DNA of 20,830 nucleotides from a virus. The notes below the pieces were generated by a model that had not been told where the DNA came from, did not search any database, and saw only the letters and a list, made by a program, of their open reading frames with translations. How positions within the stretch are numbered: the first letter of the stretch is position 1; every line of letters starts with the position of its first letter. Positions 1 to 7,218 of the stretch are shown here, piece after piece. Location of the stretch: positions 1 to 20,830 of IMG/VR virus record IMGVR_UViG_3300033388_004126. The stretch is one strand, 5' to 3'. The position numbers and the translations under genes are program-made.

Positions 1-245
1 GTAGTTGGAATGGTGAGAGTCAGACTAAATATGTTCCACTATACTCAACTCGCATTCAAGACGCATGGCAGGTTGTTGATAAGATGAAATCCAATGGTTG
101 GTATGCGCTAATAGCGGAAGCTGAAAAAACAGGGGTATGTTTTGATAGCAACCTTCATGATGAAACGGTGACACATGATTGTGACTCGATTCCTGAAGCG
201 ATCTGCTTTGCAGCACTAAAAGCAGTGGGGGAATTATGCTTGTAA
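1..245 (+). CDS. Phage ABA-sandwich domain protein (3' part)
   Basis: Frame 3 is open from the window edge to a TAA at 243-245; the start lies outside. The visible 80 residues contain YSTRIQDAWQVVDKM, then a W-rich strand, then IPEAICFAALKAVG at the C-terminus. This layout (YST..AAW.VV.KM, then P..AIC.AALKA) is that of the small 'phage ABA sandwich' proteins found in many phage early or accessory regions; their role is unknown. The gene overlaps the next start (ATG at 236) by 10 bases, so the two are translationally coupled. The family call rests on motif memory, not on a search. Confidence 0.72.
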   Translation, partial: SWNGESQTKYVPLYSTRIQDAWQVVDKMKSNGWYALIAEAEKTGVCFDSNLHDETVTHDCDSIPEAICFAALKAVGELCL

Positions 246-376
246 AATGTGCTGACTGTGAAGAGACAAAAGAGTGCATTGAAGTACTAGACTATCGGGG
301 AAAGTTAGATTGCTACATATGCTATAACTGCAACGAAAAAAGATATGATGGGATAATAGAAAGTTTTTATGGTTAA
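236..376 (+). CDS. 46-aa Cys-rich zinc-ribbon-like protein
   Basis: Short ORF starting at ATG 236 after a GGGGGA ribosome-binding site (226-232), ending TAA 374-376. It has six cysteines: C5 and C8 (KCADC), C14, C26, C29 and C32 (DCYICYNC). Two CxxC knuckles about 18 residues apart suggest a single zinc ribbon, as in many tiny phage proteins that bind nucleic acid or protein. It overlaps the upstream gene by 10 bases and the downstream start (ATG 369) by 8 bases, which supports a real gene in a coupled chain. Zinc binding is inferred from cysteine spacing; the function is unknown. Confidence 0.7.
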   Translation: MLVKCADCEETKECIEVLDYRGKLDCYICYNCNEKRYDGIIESFYG

Positions 377-1286
377 TTTAAGAAATTTATTAGAAGAAAA
401 TGATCATTTTGATAGGATTGGTTTCGCAGTAGGTGAAGAATTATTTTTTAAAGAGCATGTTGCTCCAGACGGTCTAGCCGATTGGAATAAACACTCTAAC
501 AACAGAATACCCTACAATAAGAAATACAAACAAACTGTTAAGGGTGAAAATGGTATTTTATACAGGGCGTACCAGTTGATCGCTAGATGGAGAAGAGGTG
601 TTTATGTTGATCAAGAAACCTTTAAAAAAGACAGGGAAGAAGTAACGGGTATCTTGTACGACTTACAGCCAAAAGATGAAAATGGTTTTGTTATTAGTGG
701 AGTCTTTAACAGAAATGCTGGAAGAAATAGCACTGAAACAAACTACATTGAGGACACAAGATTGTATGAATCGCACGACAACATTGTAATGATTTGTGCT
801 TTGATTAATATTTTTGAGCTTGGAGATGTTTTCGGCTCAAGCCTAAATGATTATTACAACAAACACGGTGGAACCCTAAACAACAACTTAAAGAATGGGA
901 AGTGGTTCTGGAGATGGAGGTCTTACAGGCTTCCTTATGACGGTGGTATTTATGCATTAACTGGCGGCTCAATTCCGAAACCATTACAAGTATTCTGGTC
1001 ATGTGGTCAGTTCGTTCTATATGGTATTCAAAATTTAATAAGAAGAAGCCCACACGTTCACCACGGTGGTTTGTGTTATGCGAGATACATCTCTATTAAG
1101 ATGTCATTAGAAAGAAATGAAGATGTCCCAAGTTGGATGAGAACAGCTTGGTTTTTGTCTATCTTGTTTTATAAACAGTGCTACAAACAGGTTACTAAAA
1201 AAGAAGGAATACAGTGGTTTTATTCTAGGAAGGTCAACGATTATGATGACCCGATGAAACCGTTATGGAAGGGTGTTGTATGGTGA
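369..1286 (+). CDS. Unrecognised 305-aa phage protein
   Basis: ATG 369 lies inside the end of the 46-aa gene (overlap ATGGTTAA). The protein has no signal peptide or clear membrane span. It is rich in Trp and Tyr: WFWRWRSYRLPYDGGIY at about 178-194, and a His cluster SPHVHHGG at about 228-235. A segment ESHDNIVMICALINIFELG near residue 133 starts a helical region. The SHD-type motif followed by helices recalls large, uncharacterised alpha-helical proteins seen in marine phages, possibly an alpha/alpha toroid, but I cannot name a family. Its stop overlaps the start of the next gene. The gene is not in the late operon, so a virion role is not implied. Confidence 0.8.
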   Translation: MVNLRNLLEENDHFDRIGFAVGEELFFKEHVAPDGLADWNKHSNNRIPYNKKYKQTVKGENGILYRAYQLIARWRRGVYVDQETFKKDREEVTGILYDLQPKDENGFVISGVFNRNAGRNSTETNYIEDTRLYESHDNIVMICALINIFELGDVFGSSLNDYYNKHGGTLNNNLKNGKWFWRWRSYRLPYDGGIYALTGGSIPKPLQVFWSCGQFVLYGIQNLIRRSPHVHHGGLCYARYISIKMSLERNEDVPSWMRTAWFLSILFYKQCYKQVTKKEGIQWFYSRKVNDYDDPMKPLWKGVVW

Positions 1287-1564
1287 TTTATTGGAAATTT
1301 GAAGATTTGGTTTGTAAGATATTAGGCATAAAACACAATATAGAGAACTGCTATGGTGAACTCAAAAGGAAGCCTCATGAATTTATTATATTTCTGTTTG
1401 TGTGTTTTATTATATGGGTTGTTATAAGGCTCTCTTACGGCATTCAGGTGGCAAACGATCCAGCGCATTGCAGGGTAAGAAGTATCGGTGACGTGATCAT
1501 TGCACCAATGTACACACTTGGTTGTAATGTTGGAAAAGATAGATTTGATATAAAGGTTAATTAG
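1280..1564 (+). CDS. Small single-span membrane protein (94 aa)
   Basis: An upstream in-frame ATG exists at 1265, but ATG 1280 is preferred. It follows GGAAGGG (1267-1273) at good spacing and overlaps the preceding stop as ATGGTGA, the same junction style as the gene before. The protein has a basic N-terminal third, one hydrophobic span at about residues 34-51 (FIIFLFVCFIIWVVIRLS), and a roughly 40-residue tail with two cysteines (C64, C82). The positive-inside rule predicts N-in, C-out, so the two cysteines could pair in the periplasm. That topology would also suit an inner-membrane spanin, but the tail shows no coiled coil, so this is only a possibility. Its TAG stop overlaps the stop of the convergent nuclease gene. 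Confidence 0.7.
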   Translation: MVIYWKFEDLVCKILGIKHNIENCYGELKRKPHEFIIFLFVCFIIWVVIRLSYGIQVANDPAHCRVRSIGDVIIAPMYTLGCNVGKDRFDIKVN

Positions 1565-1908
1565 TTATGGTCGATATTGAGTCTTTTCTTAACGTCATCA
1601 ACAGACTTTGCAACAAAAGCAAGGCCACCAAGTTCGTTGAAAATAGATATAAATTCTTTCTGTTCTTTTGATACTCTGTAAGATTCGGGAGCTTTTAGCT
1701 CTATGCCTAATGGTCTTCCATCTTTAGTGATGCCTAGTATGTCGCACACACCGCGCCGATGCCAGCGAGAAGGTTTTCTGTATGACTTTGATTTTCTATC
1801 GTAAACCGCGCCGTTGTATGTAATCCAAAAGAAGTAGTTGTTATCAGTCAACCACTGACACACCTCTTCTTTAACTATCTCTTCAGGCGTCTTTTTTTTC
1901 TTTGGCAT
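1561..1908 (-). CDS. VRR-NUC domain nuclease
   Basis: A 115-aa stand-alone PD-(D/E)XK nuclease of the VRR-NUC family. A basic N-terminus is followed by helix 1 (EEIVKEEVCQWL), then GVCDILGI with D56, then PLGIELKAPESY with E70 and K72 (the ExK motif), then KEQKEFI with Q83. Family members cut branched or structured DNA, such as Holliday junctions, using a divalent metal. In phages they may resolve replication intermediates before packaging. The length is typical of the minimal phage version. Its start lies 26 bases inside the preceding membrane-protein gene. It is the last gene of the late operon, directly against convergent genes. The fold call is firm; the substrate is inferred. Confidence 0.9.
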   Translation of the reverse strand: MPKKKKTPEEIVKEEVCQWLTDNNYFFWITYNGAVYDRKSKSYRKPSRWHRRGVCDILGITKDGRPLGIELKAPESYRVSKEQKEFISIFNELGGLAFVAKSVDDVKKRLNIDHN

Positions 1909-2080
1909 CTAACTCACTAATTTGATTTTCCACCTCATTAAAGACATCAGCACTTTCGTGAGTCTTATTTGACTTAATGTAAGATAGAAACTTCTTTTGA
2001 TTTTCTTTTTTAATACCAAAAATGGTCATTCCAAACTTCAAAACCATGACTACTAATTCAACGATTGCACCTACACCCAT
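1883..2080 (-). CDS. Small membrane protein, candidate holin
   Basis: A 65-aa protein with one hydrophobic span at residues 3-23 (VGAIVELVVMVLKFGMTIFG), then a charged tail starting KKENQKK and ending in an acidic, helical stretch. ATG 2080 immediately follows the lipoprotein TAA and is preceded by AAGGA at good spacing. The positive-inside rule predicts N-out, C-in. A short single-span protein two genes downstream of an amidase that lacks an export signal makes it the best holin candidate in the window. No holin family motif is recognisable, so it could also be a lysis regulator or an unrelated membrane protein. Its 3' end overlaps the nuclease gene by 26 bases. Confidence 0.7.
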   Translation of the reverse strand: MGVGAIVELVVMVLKFGMTIFGIKKENQKKFLSYIKSNKTHESADVFNEVENQISELDAKEKKDA

Positions 2081-2776
2081 TTAAATTTTCCTTAACATTC
2101 TTTCTTCATAACCTATTGTTATAAGAAGATATTGTTTTTTTGATTTAATAGCCCTGAACACAGTTTTACATATTCTGTTGGGCATGTTGTACCTGAAATA
2201 TCTATTGTTAGATCTAAAGATATATTTATCGTTGCAGAATCTAGCTATCTTAACAGGCTCGTCAAACATAACCTCTTGAATAAGACCTTCTTTCGTTTGG
2301 CATATACCGACACCTATGTCGTTCTTTTCTTTGCCATTGCAAACCTGATTGGCTTTAAGTTTAAATCTGTCATCTCTAATTGCGAAAACAGCGTGGTCAT
2401 TCTTTTCTTTTCTATTATAAGAACTAACAAAAACAGGGCAGTTAGAAAGCTTTTCAATGCCCATCGGCTTGTAAATGTATTTATATGTTTTACCCTCTTT
2501 TTCAAAAGGTTCATCCCTTGCACATGTGTTTATAGATAGGTACTCATGCTTGTGCCTAGACTCCATTTTTAAAACGTAGTAACCCTTTGTGTTGTACTCA
2601 ACTACGCAAGTACCCCTACACTCTTTCCCAGTGACAGCAAACTTCATTTCTTTTTTATAGTAAACTTTTGGATTTAAATCTTGTTTAGGCATCATGCCTC
2701 CACAAGACACCACCCCAAAGCAAAGCAATGAGGTGGTAAGTAGGTGTGATTTGAGGTGTTTAGAAAATCTTTTCAC
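2081..2776 (-). CDS. Cys-rich secreted lipoprotein
   Basis: A 231-aa protein starting with GTG at 2776, immediately after the upstream TAA. Residues 1-25 form a lipoprotein signal: basic start (MKRFSKHLK), hydrophobic core (LLTTSLLCFG), lipobox VVSC with lipidated C25, then GG, which predicts outer-membrane or exported sorting rather than the Asp+2 inner-membrane signal. The mature part has eight further cysteines (first pair ECRGTC at 53-57), an even number consistent with four periplasmic disulfides. It is basic and probably beta-rich. Position after the amidase suggests an outer-membrane spanin, but it is long and lacks a proline-rich stretch. Superinfection exclusion, as for T5 Llp, is another option. 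No homologue is recognised. Confidence 0.82.
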   Translation of the reverse strand: MKRFSKHLKSHLLTTSLLCFGVVSCGGMMPKQDLNPKVYYKKEMKFAVTGKECRGTCVVEYNTKGYYVLKMESRHKHEYLSINTCARDEPFEKEGKTYKYIYKPMGIEKLSNCPVFVSSYNRKEKNDHAVFAIRDDRFKLKANQVCNGKEKNDIGVGICQTKEGLIQEVMFDEPVKIARFCNDKYIFRSNNRYFRYNMPNRICKTVFRAIKSKKQYLLITIGYEERMLRKI

Positions 2777-3028
2777 TTACTGATCTTGTGCAACAACCTC
2801 TGGCGCTTCACCAGATTCGTCGTGAATTTTATCAACGTATGAAAGAACTGTTGGTTTGATCATTGGCATTAATGCAACAAGCACATCGTCCATTGAGTTT
2901 TCAGATTCTTGAGCGCTTTCAGCAACCCAATCCATAACTCTTTCAACGACTTTCTTCGCAGCATCTTCCGCGATTTCAAGCCCATCTTCTTTTAATGAAT
3001 CAACTAATTTAGTAAACTCGTAAGACAT
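2777..3028 (-). CDS. Acidic helical protein of unknown function (83 aa)
   Basis: Start ATG 3028 is served by an AGGGGAATAA ribosome-binding site lying in the last codons of the amidase gene, so translation is probably coupled to it. The protein is almost entirely amphipathic helix (TKLVDSLKEDGLEIAEDAAK, then KVVERVMDWVAESAQ), acidic, with no membrane span or signal peptide and no cysteines. The C-terminal 15 residues are acidic and probably disordered. The strong ribosome site implies abundant product. It lies between the amidase and the lipoprotein, so a role in lysis or its control is possible; none is recognised. Confidence 0.78.
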   Translation of the reverse strand: MSYEFTKLVDSLKEDGLEIAEDAAKKVVERVMDWVAESAQESENSMDDVLVALMPMIKPTVLSYVDKIHDESGEAPEVVAQDQ

Positions 3029-3030
3029 AA

Positions 3031-3040
3031 TTATTCCCCT
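3031..3040 (-). promoter_or_regulatory. Shared ribosome-binding site AGGGGAATAA (83-aa gene)
   Basis: The minus strand reads AGGGGAATAA, within the last codons of the amidase gene; its TAA is the amidase stop. It is six bases from ATG 3028. The same ten-base string precedes two other genes. Confidence 0.8.
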
Positions 3041-3543
3041 TTTTTTAATATATATTTTTCTATTGCTTGAATGTTATTTTCAAACAAATACAAATGCAAG
3101 TCTTCTTTTAAGATGTTAGGGCATGACTTACCTTGACGCTTTGCCGTGCCATATTCGTAGTGACAACCGACGTCTTTTTTGTCAATCGAATATTTATTCA
3201 TCCAGCTTGTTACTCTGATTTTTAACGATTCAAATTGTTTTCTTGTAAACTTTGTATCACCAACAAGGCAAACGCCTAAGTTGCCGTAGTTATGACCACC
3301 GACATGAGCGCCAACCGTATTCTCATCACGACCCTTATTGACTGACCCATCAATTTCAACAACACTATGATATCCTATATCACGCCAGCCTCTATCTAGA
3401 TGCCACTTTCTAATCTGCTTTGTTGTGAAGTTCTTACCGTTTGGAGTGGCAGCACAATGAACTGTAATTTTATTAGGACGCATGGTTGCCGCCTTTTTGT
3501 TTTTTCTTTTAAATTTGTAATACAATCTTTTTAAAAATTTCAT
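3031..3543 (-). CDS. N-acetylmuramoyl-L-alanine amidase (T7 lysozyme-like endolysin)
   Basis: Amidase_2 zinc hydrolase that cuts the MurNAc-L-Ala bond of peptidoglycan. Numbered from ATG 3543: H29 (ITVHCAAT), Y58 (IGYHSVVEIDG), H128 (GCHYEYG), K139 and C141 (GKSCP). These match zinc ligands H17, H122 and C130 and catalytic Y46 and K128 of T7 lysozyme; the H-to-Y spacing is the same, 29. GRDENTVGAH and LGVCLVGD are also conserved. ATG 3543 sits one base after the upstream stop but has a weak ribosome site. ATG 3483 has AAGG eight bases upstream and gives 150 aa, close to T7 lysozyme. The 20-residue lead is Lys-rich, with no export signal, so a holin is needed. Confidence 0.93.
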   Translation of the reverse strand: MKFLKRLYYKFKRKNKKAATMRPNKITVHCAATPNGKNFTTKQIRKWHLDRGWRDIGYHSVVEIDGSVNKGRDENTVGAHVGGHNYGNLGVCLVGDTKFTRKQFESLKIRVTSWMNKYSIDKKDVGCHYEYGTAKRQGKSCPNILKEDLHLYLFENNIQAIEKYILKKGE

Positions 3544-3544
3544 C

Positions 3545-4153
3545 TTAGTTAAACCAATACACAATTACTCTACCCGATCCACCGTTGCCGCCGTTACCAC
3601 CACCACCAGCACCAGTTCCACCATTTCCTCCAGTTACTCCAGAACCACCAGTTCCGGCGTCACTAGCGCCACCACCACCAGCATGAATGGGGTCGAACGC
3701 CTGACCACCATTAAAGAATGTAGAGTTATCACCCTGTCTTGATTGTAAAAAGTTTTGTATTTCTAGCCTTTTATAGCCGTGGTATGGCCTACCAATTGAT
3801 GCATCACCTTTGTTTTGTCCAGTGCCTTGTCCACCTTGTGAACCACGAAAAGTAATTGTTGATATTCCAGACCCAGAAACAGTGCTGTTTCCACCATTAG
3901 AACCATTGTTAGTACCACCACCAGCTGTTCCACCGGCTCCGATAACTATGTTGACGGTTTGTCCAGCGGTAACATTTACTCTAGAAATACCCCAGCCGTT
4001 ACCACCACCACCGCCGCCTTCTGAACCGCCGCCGCCGCCGCCGCCGCCGCCCATGCCCCAGACCTCAATCATTGTAACTCTATCTGGAACAACAAAAGAA
4101 CCTGATGCAGTGAAGTTTGAACTACTCCAATTAAATATATTTCTTGATGGCAT
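3545..4153 (-). CDS. Glycine-rich tail tip adhesin
   Basis: A 202-aa protein with the layout of phage glycine-rich domain proteins: a beta start (FTASGSFVVPDRVTMIEVWG), a nine-glycine run at about residues 35-43, a second run after SE, a beta segment VNVTAGQTVNIVIGAGGTAG, then glycine-rich repeats to the end. The final strand RVIVYWFN closes the fold. Related glycine-rich domains, such as the polyglycine sandwich of the S16 gp38 adhesin, sit at fibre tips and contact the host receptor through loops between glycine strands. The unusual central stretch YHGYKRLEIQNFLQSRQGDN (near 127-147) is the least glycine-rich part and may form such a loop. It is the last tail gene before lysis, which fits a variable tip protein. 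Confidence 0.82.
   Translation of the reverse strand: MPSRNIFNWSSSNFTASGSFVVPDRVTMIEVWGMGGGGGGGGGSEGGGGGGNGWGISRVNVTAGQTVNIVIGAGGTAGGGTNNGSNGGNSTVSGSGISTITFRGSQGGQGTGQNKGDASIGRPYHGYKRLEIQNFLQSRQGDNSTFFNGGQAFDPIHAGGGGASDAGTGGSGVTGGNGGTGAGGGGNGGNGGSGRVIVYWFN
4026..4049 (-). repeat. (CCG)8 trinucleotide repeat encoding polyglycine
   Basis: Eight perfect CCG units on the plus strand, read as GGC glycine codons on the coding strand, inside the adhesin gene. It is a GC-only microsatellite in AT-rich DNA. Changes in unit number keep the reading frame but alter the length of the polyglycine run. Confidence 0.95.
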
Positions 4154-4155
4154 TT

Positions 4156-4659
4156 CTACCCCTTTTCATACTCTATAATTAGTTTTAAATCTTTAGCTCC
4201 TACTTGTGTTTGTGTAATGTCAAACCTAAGCATAGTCCCACTGGAAATAGTATCGTTAGATATTACAGCATTAGAAGAAAAAGCTCTATCTCCATCTGTG
4301 TCTGGCACTGACGGCCTTGTTGAGAAGATACTGACATAGGTGTCGCTATCTGGAGATGTTTCTGCCAATAGGTCCACTTCTGTTGTTCCTGACGTACCAG
4401 ATTCAATCACGAAGAGTCTAGCACCTAGAATCTTAATGTTAAAAGTTAATCTGCTATAGAGAACACCACTTGAAACAAGTCCCTGATAAGGACCAATAAT
4501 GTCAAACTCTAGAGGCGCTTCACCTCCGGCTGTATCAACTTCTACATTAGAAAGCCTTGAATCAAGATCGTCTTCATTGGCTTTGATCTGTTGCTTAACG
4601 TCGGTTGTCACTGGTTTACCCGATTGAAGCTTAGCTGGGTCTAAAGGTGTATATGCCAT
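4156..4659 (-). CDS. Small tail or fibre protein
   Basis: A 167-aa protein. The N-terminus (MAYTPLDPAKLQSGKPVTTD, then KANEDDLDSRLSNVE) resembles the short helical attachment segment found at the start of several phage tail accessory proteins. After a linker (TAGGEAP) there is a domain of about 120 residues rich in beta strands (LEFDIIGPYQGLVSSGVLYS, LTFNIKILGARLFV, LRFDITQTQVGAKDLKLIIEYE), probably a jelly-roll sandwich. It lies between the hub-like protein and the glycine-rich adhesin, so it may anchor or decorate the tail tip. The last codons (AAG GGG TAG) also supply the ribosome site of the next gene. Family membership is not certain. Confidence 0.75.
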   Translation of the reverse strand: MAYTPLDPAKLQSGKPVTTDVKQQIKANEDDLDSRLSNVEVDTAGGEAPLEFDIIGPYQGLVSSGVLYSRLTFNIKILGARLFVIESGTSGTTEVDLLAETSPDSDTYVSIFSTRPSVPDTDGDRAFSSNAVISNDTISSGTMLRFDITQTQVGAKDLKLIIEYEKG

Positions 4660-4665
4660 AATTCT

Positions 4666-7215
4666 CTACCATATTAAGTTAATGTTAAATGTTTCTTCTA
4701 TGTTATCAATCATACCAAAAGAATCTGTAATGTACCCGTTAATAGATTTATCGTCTAAAGTTGCGTCCACAAAGTCATCAGAGCCAGCTTGAGATATAAT
4801 CGCTACACGACTGAATGCGTTACTTAGATCTTCTATTTCTATTTCAACATCTAAACCATTCTTTTTTGTCAATTGAACAGCTCCAAACTTTACAGTATCG
4901 CTAGAACCCACCCTTTCATATAGCAATGGGTGACTAAACTTAACTGTATCTGCTAAGCTTAAATCAAACGCTTGTAGTTTTGTTTTAAACCTCACAACAG
5001 TCGAAGCCAAAGAAAGTAGAAATGACCATCGTGAAGCTATAATGTTTGCATCGAAAGAGTCCACCAATAGAGTTTCTACCTCTTTCTCTTTTTGTGTCTT
5101 TGCTAAATACAAACCCTCATCGGAGGTATTTGTTGTTCTTGTAAAAGTATTTGTTGAAGAAATTTTATCGTATTCTTTGGGCCTGTAATTAACAACGGCC
5201 CTTCTAATTATTCTCTCTGACTGCGAAGAAACAGAGAAGCCGCTAATCACGTCTGTCTCATCCAGCACAAGGTCTGATGTTGTCTTGTTTGGCTCTAGCA
5301 AATTATATTCAAACTCCAAGTTACTGTTTTGTGTCAAAGACCCAAAAACAGATGTGTTTATTGAATTAATAATATCCCTAAGCGGTCTTGATTTTGAGTC
5401 GTTAACTTTAGACGGTATGGCAATACCTAGTCTATATGGAGCATCGTCAGACACAAATGTTGGTTCGTTAATAAACTCAGACACGTTACTATCCCTAAGT
5501 AAGTCTAAAACTATATTTGCTGCCGTTGAGATAATGTTACCACTAGTTGTACCGTCATCAGTCTTTCCAAGACAGTCACACGAAAGTGTTGTGTCTTCGC
5601 CAAAGTAAACAGGTTTTTTAATTCTAATCGGTTGACCACCTACCGTGTATGTAGATTCCTCAACTAATGTTAATGATGTCTCACTCTGGATTGAACTAAT
5701 TTCAAAAAAGTCATTTTGGTTGGATGGTCTTATCCAATCACCAGCTTGCAACTGATTTTCAAAGTCTGTTCCTGAACCAGTAACCGTTCGTGAGCCAGAT
5801 GCAAAACTTACCGTTCCTGTTATTTTCTTAACTGGTGCAATGTTAAATTCTGCGAGTGGTTCTAAAACAATAGTGCCATTTGTTTCGTCCACTGTGTAAT
5901 CCCTAACAAACTGCAAGTTTCTGTCATTGATGCTGACATTAGTAACACCGCGCTTTTCAAACACATCCCCAATAGTAGGTTCGGAGAATAAGTTTCTTGT
6001 AAGCCTTATTAATCCAGTTTGATAAGAAATGTTTTCTATTTCTGCATCTTCACCGTTTACACGAACTATATCTGAAACAAAAAAGTCAGAGGGGTCGTCA
6101 ACCCTGAATGTACTTAAACTTGATTTTTCAATAATTGTTGTCTCTGGTTTTTTAATTGTGTGACCAGCCGCTAGATGTGTTCTGTTAAAAAATCTCTTAG
6201 GTCTTTCAGGTATAACTGTTATAGATGTTTCTGCGACAGATGGGTTTTTTCTTTCGTCCTGTGTTGTGAACTGCGTGTCAGATATAATTTGATCAACACT
6301 AAAAACTTCATCACTAATCGTAACCTCATCGTTTTGTTTTAACTCACTAAAGTAAGATGTCCCAGAACCATTAACAACATTTGAATTTTGGTTCATTGAA
6401 GATAAACCAGTGATTGATATTGGTCCGACTCTCTGAGAGATGTTAGACGGCACATGTCCAAATACATAGCCGTAAACACGTCTTTGTTTTGCGTTAACTA
6501 GTTCGTCATTTAGTGTTGAAGAAGGATATTGTGACAGATCTTCTAGCTGCAATGGCGCTTTAAGCTCGTTGAAAAAATCCTTGAAAGAAAAAGATATTAA
6601 ATTTGTTGAGTATCTTCTGCCTGATATTCTTCCTTCAAAAACTCTTCTAGCTTCTGAAACATCTAGCTCTCCACTCCACTGCCAAACCGTCACTGGCCTT
6701 TGTTCAAAATATAATTTATCAAAATTCTTCTTAAAAAAGTCGTTATTCTGAACCTGAATACTGCCAGAGCCTTCAATTGCTATACCGATCTGATTGGATC
6801 TATCTGTCTTTGCTATAAACGGCGATACGCTTTTTAGCCCATTAACCCATTCAACATCGTAACCACTTGATAAGTCATGTGGAAGTATTGTGTCATGATT
6901 TGAAAAGAATAGTGACACAGTTACAACCGTGTATTCCCCATTAGGGTTCACAGAACCAATCGACTCAATGTATAGTGTTTTGTTTTGTCTATCAAAGAAG
7001 TAAGTCCCAGCAACTACAGAGCCAATGTCGGAAACCTGTGATAGCTCCACCCCAGACTGCTCTATTTTTGAAATAACTTGAAACTGGAAGTTTTCTAGTT
7101 TGTATAAGTCACCAGACTCAACTGTCCATCCGACCTGTCTTTTTGATGCATTAAGCCTGACAAGCGTTACTTTATTTGAAGTATTTTTGTTCTTAAATTC
7201 TTCAAAAGTAGACAT
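4666..7215 (-). CDS. Tail hub / baseplate-like protein
   Basis: An 849-aa protein, one of the largest tail genes. N-terminal third: beta-rich, with a conserved-looking stretch RPVTVWQWSGELDVSEARRV, then FEGRISGRRYS (about 173-202). Two similar beta modules follow, each with a V.GSGT.(Y/F) turn: one near residues 268-320, the other near 466-520. They match small inserted barrel domains common in phage tail proteins. The C-terminal third contains RPLRDIINSINTSVFGSL (about 604-621) and IIRRAVVNYRPKEYD, features that recall hub proteins in which a long chain builds the ring below the tube. Position after the tape measure and distal tail genes supports a hub or Tal-like role. No enzymatic motif is visible. 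Confidence 0.75.
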   Translation of the reverse strand: MSTFEEFKNKNTSNKVTLVRLNASKRQVGWTVESGDLYKLENFQFQVISKIEQSGVELSQVSDIGSVVAGTYFFDRQNKTLYIESIGSVNPNGEYTVVTVSLFFSNHDTILPHDLSSGYDVEWVNGLKSVSPFIAKTDRSNQIGIAIEGSGSIQVQNNDFFKKNFDKLYFEQRPVTVWQWSGELDVSEARRVFEGRISGRRYSTNLISFSFKDFFNELKAPLQLEDLSQYPSSTLNDELVNAKQRRVYGYVFGHVPSNISQRVGPISITGLSSMNQNSNVVNGSGTSYFSELKQNDEVTISDEVFSVDQIISDTQFTTQDERKNPSVAETSITVIPERPKRFFNRTHLAAGHTIKKPETTIIEKSSLSTFRVDDPSDFFVSDIVRVNGEDAEIENISYQTGLIRLTRNLFSEPTIGDVFEKRGVTNVSINDRNLQFVRDYTVDETNGTIVLEPLAEFNIAPVKKITGTVSFASGSRTVTGSGTDFENQLQAGDWIRPSNQNDFFEISSIQSETSLTLVEESTYTVGGQPIRIKKPVYFGEDTTLSCDCLGKTDDGTTSGNIISTAANIVLDLLRDSNVSEFINEPTFVSDDAPYRLGIAIPSKVNDSKSRPLRDIINSINTSVFGSLTQNSNLEFEYNLLEPNKTTSDLVLDETDVISGFSVSSQSERIIRRAVVNYRPKEYDKISSTNTFTRTTNTSDEGLYLAKTQKEKEVETLLVDSFDANIIASRWSFLLSLASTVVRFKTKLQAFDLSLADTVKFSHPLLYERVGSSDTVKFGAVQLTKKNGLDVEIEIEDLSNAFSRVAIISQAGSDDFVDATLDDKSINGYITDSFGMIDNIEETFNINLIW

Positions 7216-7218
7216 AGA

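Noticed and set aside
25-279. 84-aa minus-strand ORF at the window start
   Set aside because: Antisense of the ABA-sandwich and Cys-rich genes, which have recognisable protein motifs and overlaps.
805-1053. 82-aa minus-strand ORF within the 305-aa gene
   Set aside because: Antisense shadow; the sense frame has coupled start and stop with both neighbours.
1265-1279. Upstream start for the small membrane protein at ATG 1265
   Set aside because: ATG 1280 has GGAAGGG at proper spacing and fits the overlap style of the neighbours.
2314-2523. 69-aa minus-strand ORF within the lipoprotein gene
   Set aside because: Alternative frame of the lipoprotein; low-complexity and no ribosome site.
3031-3564. 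Amidase start at TTG 3564
   Set aside because: It overlaps the adhesin end and has no ribosome site; ATG 3543 or ATG 3483 are better.
3810-4178. 122-aa proline-rich plus-strand ORF
   Set aside because: It is the antisense of the glycine-rich adhesin: GGN glycine codons read backwards give proline. No ribosome site or coupling.
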